A stretch of DNA of 21,257 nucleotides, from positions 1 through 21,257 of the forward strand of contig JAUVLX010000014.1 in assembly GCA_030600525.1 (NCBI GenBank). The letters run 5' to 3'. The stretch is from Desulfobulbus sp. Its GTDB lineage: Bacteria; Desulfobacterota; Desulfobulbia; Desulfobulbales; Desulfobulbaceae. Position numbers and translations under genes: made by a program. Of the stretch, positions 16,280 to 21,257 are shown in pieces. A model generated the notes under the pieces. The model saw only the letters and a program-made list of their open reading frames with translations, ran no database searches and was not told the origin of the DNA. Position 1 is the stretch's first letter, and the number at the start of each line of letters is the position of its first letter.

Positions 16280-16741
16280 ATGAAACCGTTACATATAGTC
16301 TTGGTCGAACCTGAAATACCCCCAAATACTGGATCTATAGCTAGGTTGTGTGGTGCAACTGATGCCGTGCTAGATCTTATTCATCCACTAGGATTTAGTG
16401 TTGATGACAAGCATCTTAAACGGGCAGGGCTTGATTACTGGCAATATGTTAGCATTAATCACTGGCCTGATCTCGATACATTTCTCGAAAAACAGGATGA
16501 GAGTGAATTGTTTTTTCTGACCACCAAGGTGGATCGGCTATATACTGAAGCTGTTTTTCCAGAAGGAGCAAAATTGATCTTTGGTAAGGAAACCAAAGGA
16601 GTTCCGGAAGAAATTCTTGCACTGTACCATGACCGTTGTTATACAATTCCGATGAGTAATTCGCGGATCCGCAGTCTTAATCTGGCAATGACCGCAGGAA
16701 TTGTCTTGTACGAAGCAATACGGCAAATTTACCACCAGTAA
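16280..16741 (+). CDS. trmL: tRNA (cytidine/uridine-2'-O-)-methyltransferase
   Basis: TrmL methylates the ribose 2'-OH of wobble nucleotide 34 in two leucine tRNAs, using SAM. The 153-residue protein is a minimal SPOUT methyltransferase. Its N-terminal EPEIPPNTG ends at residue 18, followed by a GFSVDDKHLKRAGLDYW stretch near 38-54. The knotted SAM site shows FGKETKGVP at 101-109 and SLNLAM at 132-137. Length and these motifs match E. coli TrmL (YibK). I choose ATG 16280 because the family begins just before the first strand; an in-frame TTG at 16265 would add five unsupported residues. AAAGGA stands close upstream. It appears to be a single-gene unit, followed by a palindromic element. Confidence 0.93.
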   Translation: MKPLHIVLVEPEIPPNTGSIARLCGATDAVLDLIHPLGFSVDDKHLKRAGLDYWQYVSINHWPDLDTFLEKQDESELFFLTTKVDRLYTEAVFPEGAKLIFGKETKGVPEEILALYHDRCYTIPMSNSRIRSLNLAMTAGIVLYEAIRQIYHQ

Positions 16742-16747
16742 GGCTTA

Positions 16748-16926
16748 GGAGTTGTCCTGAAATAACTTGAACATCTCGCATCGCATATTCAGGTTATCTT
16801 TGGCTGATCTTCAATCACAAAGTCATCAACGTAGCACAACTACGCCTGCGGCTTTGTTCAATTAGATCACCCAAATCTAACCTAAATATGAGCGCGATAT
16901 TGTCCAACTAATTTACGGACAGCTTC
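16748..16926. repeat. 179-bp imperfect palindromic element between trmL and serC
   Basis: The whole stretch is symmetric around position 16837. At the centre CGTAG (16830-16834) pairs with CTACG (16840-16844) around CACAA. The middle arms 16783-16822 and 16852-16891 pair at about 29 of 40 positions, and the outermost 26 bases at each end at about 19 of 26. Such axis-symmetric intergenic DNA without coding frames is typical of REP/MITE-like dispersed repeats. As RNA it would form one long hairpin, which could also end the trmL transcript. I could not identify a target duplication. Its sequence is unrelated to the element at 3829-3991. Confidence 0.6.
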
Positions 16927-16995
16927 TTACCAGAACTCCAACTGCACTTGCTTTATCCTTTCTGTTCGTCATCATTTTTTAATAAGGAGAATACC

Positions 16996-18078
16996 ATGCC
17001 TGAGAGAATATATAATTTCAGTCCAGGGCCAGCTACCCTGCCCTATTCTGTGCTGCAGGAAGCAGCCACTGATATTGTCAATTACAACGACAAGGGGATT
17101 GGCCTTATCGAATTGAGCCATCGCTCAAAAGCGTTTATTGCTATTGCTGATGAGACAGAACGCTTGATAAGGGAACTTTTGGGAGTTCCAGACAACTATA
17201 AGGTGCTTTTCCTGCAGGGTGGAGCCTCCTCTCAGTTTTTCATGATTCCCATGAACCTGCTGAGCCCAGAGAAAAAAGCCACGTATCTGAATACCGGCAG
17301 CTGGTCCAAGAAAGCGATCAAAGAGGCAAAACTTTTTGGCGATATAGAGGTTGCCTATAGCAGTGAAGAACAGTCTTTTAATCGTGTCCCCACAGATAAC
17401 GAATACACTGTGAGCGAGCAGAGCGAGTATCTCTACTATGTCACTAACAACACGATTTACGGTACCCAGTTTCCTGCAACGCCTGATAAGGATGCCTTAC
17501 TGATTGCAGACATGTCATCAGATATATTTTCTCGACCTGTTGATGTATCCAAGTTCGGAATTATTTTTGCCGGTGCTCAGAAAAACATGGGACCTGCCGG
17601 AGTAACCTTGGTGATTATTCGTAAAGATCTGCTGGACCGTGCAGCAGAAACTGTTCCGACCATGCTTAAGTACAAGACCCATGCAGATAAGGATTCCATG
17701 TTCAACACCCCTCCTTGTTTTCCTATTTACTGTGTCGGCAGGGTTTTGAATTGGTTGAAGGAACTTGGTGGAATTCCTGGTATTGAGAAAATAAACCAGG
17801 AAAAGGCTGCTCTGTTGTATTCAGCCATTGATAGTACTGATTTTTATAGGGGTCATGCTGAAAAAGATTCCAGATCACTGATGAATGTTACATTTAATCT
17901 GCCAACCCCTGAGCTGGAAGCACAATTTATAGCTGAAGCTGCTGTTGTTGGTCTAGATGGCTTGAAAGGCCACCGCTCTATAGGTGGGTGCCGGGCATCT
18001 ATTTATAATGCCTTCCCACGTGAAGGTGTTGAGAAGCTGGTTAATTTCATGGCAGATTTTGCAAAAAATAACGGATAG
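16996..18078 (+). CDS. serC: Phosphoserine aminotransferase
   Basis: SerC converts 3-phosphohydroxypyruvate and glutamate to phosphoserine (serine synthesis). It can also act in pyridoxal phosphate synthesis. The 360-residue protein is a class V aminotransferase starting NFSPGPATLP, with QGGASSQF at 74-81 and the PLP Schiff-base Lys196 in GAQKNMGPAG. Near the C-terminus is the GHRSIGGCRASIYNA segment typical of SerC. Length matches E. coli SerC (362 aa). ATG 16996 has an AAGGAGA site five bases upstream. An earlier in-frame start at 16948 would add residues without homology and lacks such a site. It leads the plus-strand group with the radical SAM gene and rlmN. Confidence 0.95.
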   Translation: MPERIYNFSPGPATLPYSVLQEAATDIVNYNDKGIGLIELSHRSKAFIAIADETERLIRELLGVPDNYKVLFLQGGASSQFFMIPMNLLSPEKKATYLNTGSWSKKAIKEAKLFGDIEVAYSSEEQSFNRVPTDNEYTVSEQSEYLYYVTNNTIYGTQFPATPDKDALLIADMSSDIFSRPVDVSKFGIIFAGAQKNMGPAGVTLVIIRKDLLDRAAETVPTMLKYKTHADKDSMFNTPPCFPIYCVGRVLNWLKELGGIPGIEKINQEKAALLYSAIDSTDFYRGHAEKDSRSLMNVTFNLPTPELEAQFIAEAAVVGLDGLKGHRSIGGCRASIYNAFPREGVEKLVNFMADFAKNNG

Positions 18079-18089
18079 CAAAAAGAATG

Positions 18090-18123
18090 GATGTATCCCC
18101 GGAATGAAAAACGGGGGTACATC
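18090..18123 (+). terminator. Hairpin after serC, possible terminator
   Basis: GATGTATCCCCG (18090-18101) and CGGGGGTACATC (18112-18123) form a 12-bp stem with one G-T pair and a 10-base loop, 11 bases past the serC stop. The following bases (TTCCTTCCC) are pyrimidine-rich but not a true T-run, so termination may be partial and allow readthrough into the radical SAM gene. Confidence 0.55.
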
Positions 18124-18222
18124 TTCCTTCCCTGTTGTTCCCCTACTCCTCCGCCAGTGGTCTCCTGGTCCGTTTATTAAATCATTAAAACGGGTCTCTC
18201 TGTTACTGAAAAAGCGCTTATC

Positions 18223-19092
18223 ATGGATTATCAGGGCGATATCATACGTCCCCCCAGTGAAGCAAATTCGATTATCCTGCAGGCAACTACGGGGTGCTCC
18301 CATAATCACTGCACGTTTTGTGGTGCATATCGTGATAAAAGTTATGGGGTTAAGCAATGGTCCATCATTGAAAACGATCTGAAATTTGCCGCAAAATGGT
18401 GCACCCGGCAAAAAACCGTGTTTCTTGCTGATGGTGATGCCCTTGCCATGCCCCATGAGCAAATAATGCAGCTTCTTACCTCAATTCGGCAAATGCTGCC
18501 TTGGGTCAGACGGATTGCATCCTATGCTAACTGTCATAATATAGAAGGAAAAAACGATCAGCAGCTTTGCCAATATAAAGAGTTGGGCCTGACCCGTATT
18601 TACATGGGACTGGAAAGCGGTCATGATCCCACCTTGCGTAAAATTGGTAAAGGGGCAGATAGTGCGCAGATGATAACGTCAGGCAGGCGTATCCGGGCAG
18701 CCGGGATGTTTCTTTCTGTTACCTGCCTGCTTGGTATTGCTGGAACATCCGCATCCTGCGATCATGCTCAGGCCACGGCAGCCGTTCTTGGTCAGATGGA
18801 ACCAAACCAAATAGCCGTCCTCACCCTAATGATACTGAATAACACGCCTCTTTTTAGGGAGCTGCAGGATGGACGTTTTCATCCTCTTAATCAGGAGCAG
18901 TTGTTTTATGAATTGCGCATGATGCTCTCTGGGATTAAGCTCCCCAGGGCTCAATTTCAAGCCAACCACGCATCTAATTATTTTTCTCTCAGTGGTCGTC
19001 TGCCTAAAGACAAGGAAGCCATGCTTGCAACTATAGACAGTGCCATCAGTGGGACCCTTACCCTCAAAAAAGAAAGTTTTCGTTTGTTATAA
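18223..19092 (+). CDS. Radical SAM protein with CX4CX2C cluster motif
   Basis: This 289-residue protein is a COG1032/Elp3-like radical SAM enzyme. The cluster motif GCSHNHCTFCGAYR places cysteines at 25, 30 and 33, i.e. CX4CX2C rather than the usual CX3CX2C. I recall this spacing from a family of uncharacterised proteins with GCSHN-CTFC sequences. The SAM-barrel markers LADGDAL (near 68-74), GLTRIYMGLESG and a C-terminal helical part are present. There is no second cluster motif, B12 domain or TRAM domain, so it is neither a methylthiotransferase nor a B12-type enzyme. ATG 18223 has no good ribosome site. It ends six bases before rlmN, suggesting cotranscription. The substrate is unknown. Confidence 0.8.
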   Translation: MDYQGDIIRPPSEANSIILQATTGCSHNHCTFCGAYRDKSYGVKQWSIIENDLKFAAKWCTRQKTVFLADGDALAMPHEQIMQLLTSIRQMLPWVRRIASYANCHNIEGKNDQQLCQYKELGLTRIYMGLESGHDPTLRKIGKGADSAQMITSGRRIRAAGMFLSVTCLLGIAGTSASCDHAQATAAVLGQMEPNQIAVLTLMILNNTPLFRELQDGRFHPLNQEQLFYELRMMLSGIKLPRAQFQANHASNYFSLSGRLPKDKEAMLATIDSAISGTLTLKKESFRLL

Positions 19093-19098
19093 AAAACT

Positions 19099-20169
19099 AT
19101 GTCTGCACATCAAGAAAAAACAGATCTGAAAAATCTGACCCAAGAACAACTGGTCACCTTTGTTGAATCACTTAAACAACCGGCATTTCGTGGGCGTCAG
19201 CTGCTGGCATGGATTTATAAAGCCGGCATAACAGAATTCGAACAGATGACTGATCTGGCAAAGAAATTTCGAGAGGTCCTTGAACAGGCGGCTCGAATGA
19301 GCAGGTTTGACCAGGCGGTAATTGAAATATCTCGCGACGGATCGGTCAAGTTTGGTTTTCGTCTGGATGATGGGTTTATTGTTGAATCTGTCCTGATCCC
19401 AGAAGATGACCGGAATACCCTCTGTGTCTCCACGCAGGTGGGGTGTGCCATGGGCTGTACCTTTTGTCTGACAGGGAAAATGGGGTTTTCCAGAAATCTT
19501 ACCACTGCCGAAATCATCAACCAGGTATGCGCTGTTCGTGACTGGATGCTGCACAATGACAGGGGAAGGTTATCCAACCTGGTCTTTATGGGTATGGGAG
19601 AGCCGCTTGCAAACTTTGATAATTTACTTGATTCAATATTGATTTTGACAGAGCAGCGAGGGCTTGATTTTTCAGAACGTCGGGTAACTGTTTCTACCTG
19701 CGGGTTGATTCCGCAGATGCTGCAACTTGGCCAGGCTACCAATGTGAACCTGGCAATATCGCTTCACGCCGTTGATGACGTGACCCGGAGTTCGGTCATG
19801 CCTGTCAATAAAAGATACCCTATTGCAGAGTTGATTGAGGCATGCAGGAAATACCCGCAGAAAAAACGGCAACGAATCATGTTTGAGTACACCCTGGTGC
19901 CTGGTGTGAACGACACCAATGAAGATGCTAGGAAATTGGCAGAACTGCTCAGGGAAATTCCGTGTAAAATAAATCTGCTGGCAATTAACAGTGGAGACGA
20001 AAACGATGCATTAAAGGTGAGCCGTGAGCGGATACTTCGTTTTCAGGCAATATTGAGAGAACATGATTTCACAGTTTTTATCCGCCAGAGCCGTGGTGAC
20101 GATATTTCAGCGGCCTGCGGTCAGTTGGCCGGTAAGGGGTGGGATGAAAAGCGATGCACCACCCTTTAG
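19099..20169 (+). CDS. rlmN: Dual-specificity 23S rRNA/tRNA adenine C2-methyltransferase
   Basis: RlmN methylates C2 of A2503 in 23S rRNA and A37 of some tRNAs by a radical SAM mechanism using a methyl-cysteine intermediate. The 356-residue protein has an N-terminal HhH-like domain (about 10-60) and the cluster motif CAMGCTFC with C116, C120 and C123. FMGMGEPLANFDN follows, and catalytic Cys340 lies in RQSRGDDISAACGQL. Cys109 matches the conserved second mechanistic cysteine region (E. coli C118, also seven residues before the cluster). The sequence fits RlmN rather than Cfr. ATG 19099 follows the radical SAM stop by six bases without a clear ribosome site, so coupling is likely. The stop codon lies inside a small hairpin (CCACC/GGTGG). 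Confidence 0.96.
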   Translation: MSAHQEKTDLKNLTQEQLVTFVESLKQPAFRGRQLLAWIYKAGITEFEQMTDLAKKFREVLEQAARMSRFDQAVIEISRDGSVKFGFRLDDGFIVESVLIPEDDRNTLCVSTQVGCAMGCTFCLTGKMGFSRNLTTAEIINQVCAVRDWMLHNDRGRLSNLVFMGMGEPLANFDNLLDSILILTEQRGLDFSERRVTVSTCGLIPQMLQLGQATNVNLAISLHAVDDVTRSSVMPVNKRYPIAELIEACRKYPQKKRQRIMFEYTLVPGVNDTNEDARKLAELLREIPCKINLLAINSGDENDALKVSRERILRFQAILREHDFTVFIRQSRGDDISAACGQLAGKGWDEKRCTTL

Positions 20170-20176
20170 GTGGCTG

Positions 20177-21184
20177 TTATAACTCAACAGGTATATTGCG
20201 GGATTCGAGCACACTTTTATTGCGCATGGTCGAGAGCTTTGTTCTGAAATTATTTTCTGCATGGTAAGCGCGGACGAGAGCCCATACACAGACAATAATT
20301 GCGCGGACTATTTTTTCTTTGGGTGCATCGGATGAAAATTTTACAGTGCCCCTGCTGTATTCAAAATACCCCATAAAAGGGTCAAGGTAGGGATAAGTGT
20401 TGAGTTGGGATTGAATGTACTCATTCAGAACCACCACTGGGTTTTGTTCCCCTTTCTCCTGCATGGTCTGGATGAAAAAAAAGAGCAATTCTTCCAGTGC
20501 CGGACGCAATTCAGAGGAGACCGGATTAACCACACGTGGCTCTGCTTTTTGGGCCATTGATCTGGAAGGGCTCTGTTTTACCTCTGTTGAGGTGGTTTCC
20601 TTGATATATGAACCAAACGTGAAACTCCCCTCCCCTGCCTGCACTCTGCTTAACAGGATATTATAATTTTCATCGGATTTGCTCATCCCGCCTTTTGCCC
20701 AGGAATAGGAACCACCTATTCTTTCACCTTCATGGAAAAAAAGCAGGCCGCTGTCTGATTTTTTTCTGATCTGTACGTCTATAAATCCGGAAAAGTTTTT
20801 TTGACGAAGTCGAAAAATTAAATCTGGCAGAGGGATTTCTGATGATTTTAATGCAGATTTAGCCCGTTGAAAAGGCTGCATATGCCCCCAGAAGAAGATG
20901 GCATTGGGGTCAAGGTAGTAGATGTTAATAACAAAACTGCTTTGCAGAAAAATTTCACTGATGACGGTAAGATCAGGAAATAATTGTGCTCTTTTTTTGT
21001 TTTCCTGTAAAAGACAACGAATTATTTCGTTGTCATCAAAGTAGATCAGAATTTCCCGAGAGACTGCTTTCCCATGAATACACCCGGAACCTATTTCCCC
21101 TTGGAGGTGTTCGGTTAGGTTTTCCAGGTTAAGGTAATAACTGTTTAACCCTTCAAGAAAAGGTTTTTCTTTGGGAAGCAACAT
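20177..21184 (-). CDS. Uncharacterised protein with DUF4388-like segment
   Basis: I do not recognise this 335-residue protein. It is soluble in appearance, with no signal peptide or membrane helix. Residues about 117-200 follow the DUF4388 (PATAN-like) pattern: LPDLIFRLRQKNFSG, then a GLLFFHEGERIGGSYS strand pair, then a helix and GEGSFTFGSY. DUF4388 is common in signalling and motility regulators. The first 110 residues look like a diverged copy of the same fold. A polar linker (about 205-225) separates a helical C-terminal domain. ATG 21184 lacks a strong ribosome site, so the true start is uncertain. It converges on rlmN with a 7-bp gap and is unrelated to it functionally as far as can be seen. 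Confidence 0.65.
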   Translation of the reverse strand: MLLPKEKPFLEGLNSYYLNLENLTEHLQGEIGSGCIHGKAVSREILIYFDDNEIIRCLLQENKKRAQLFPDLTVISEIFLQSSFVINIYYLDPNAIFFWGHMQPFQRAKSALKSSEIPLPDLIFRLRQKNFSGFIDVQIRKKSDSGLLFFHEGERIGGSYSWAKGGMSKSDENYNILLSRVQAGEGSFTFGSYIKETTSTEVKQSPSRSMAQKAEPRVVNPVSSELRPALEELLFFFIQTMQEKGEQNPVVVLNEYIQSQLNTYPYLDPFMGYFEYSRGTVKFSSDAPKEKIVRAIIVCVWALVRAYHAENNFRTKLSTMRNKSVLESRNIPVEL

Positions 21185-21257
21185 GTTTTACATCAAGCCA
21201 TATAGTGGTAGAGGACCTGGCAAACATGGAAGGTTCATTTATAGAAGTCCACAAAGG
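21185..21257. other. Right-edge non-coding end
   Basis: The last 73 bases lie upstream of the uncharacterised gene. I see no gene start, terminator or clear promoter here. Confidence 0.4.

Noticed and set aside
16948..16995. Upstream start for serC
   Set aside because: There is no ribosome site and no conserved residues, whereas ATG 16996 has AAGGAGA at ideal spacing and matches the family N-terminus.
20147..20176. Hairpin CCACC/GGTGG at the rlmN stop as a terminator
   Set aside because: The stem is only five pairs, overlaps the coding end and has no T-run.

Overview
This 21.3-kb window looks like chromosomal housekeeping DNA from a Gram-negative, moderately AT-rich bacterium. The best guess is a sulfate-reducing Desulfobacterota of the Desulfobulbales type. 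This is inferred from the gene mix: a DUF4911-like small protein, a citramalate synthase next to aspartate kinase, an orphan pair of Na+-pump decarboxylase subunits, an animal-type adenylosuccinate lyase and a giant HstK-like kinase/ATPase. No database search was possible, so the taxon is a guess. I recognise no rRNA, tRNA, CRISPR array, phage or intact insertion sequence.

Layout. (1) Minus strand, 1-3796: the first 1265 residues of a very large regulatory protein. It has a protein-kinase-like domain that has lost its catalytic Asp, then an AAA/STAND ATPase, then a TPR-like helical region, and it runs off the left edge. (2) 3797-4122: a gene-free gap holding a 159-bp MITE-like palindrome inserted at a CTAG/TA target, and a strong bidirectional terminator. 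(3) Minus strand, 4123-5702: oadG-like and oadB-like genes for a sodium-translocating decarboxylase, without the biotin/carboxyltransferase alpha subunit. They have their own AT-rich leader with palindromes. (4) Minus strand, 5886-9674: purB, a DUF4911-like gene, miaB and a PHP-family phosphoesterase. (5) Minus strand, 9810-15887: a tightly packed run of lysC, cimA, a membrane-anchored ComEA-like gene, miaA and recJ, with 4-bp gaps or overlaps at most junctions. (6) 15888-16279: a divergent intergenic region. (7) Plus strand: trmL, then a 179-bp near-perfectly centred palindromic element, then serC, a radical SAM gene and rlmN. (8) Minus strand, 20177-21184: an uncharacterised protein with a DUF4388-like segment, convergent with rlmN.

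How the genes work together. lysC and cimA put the first step of the aspartate family beside a threonine-independent route to isoleucine, and serC covers serine synthesis. Four genes modify RNA: miaA and miaB act successively on tRNA A37, trmL methylates the tRNA wobble ribose, and rlmN methylates 23S rRNA and tRNA. recJ and the ComEA-like gene concern DNA repair or uptake. The window is mostly conserved core genome. The most unusual parts are the degenerate kinase, the two palindromic intergenic elements, the decarboxylase subunits without an alpha partner and the animal-type PurB.
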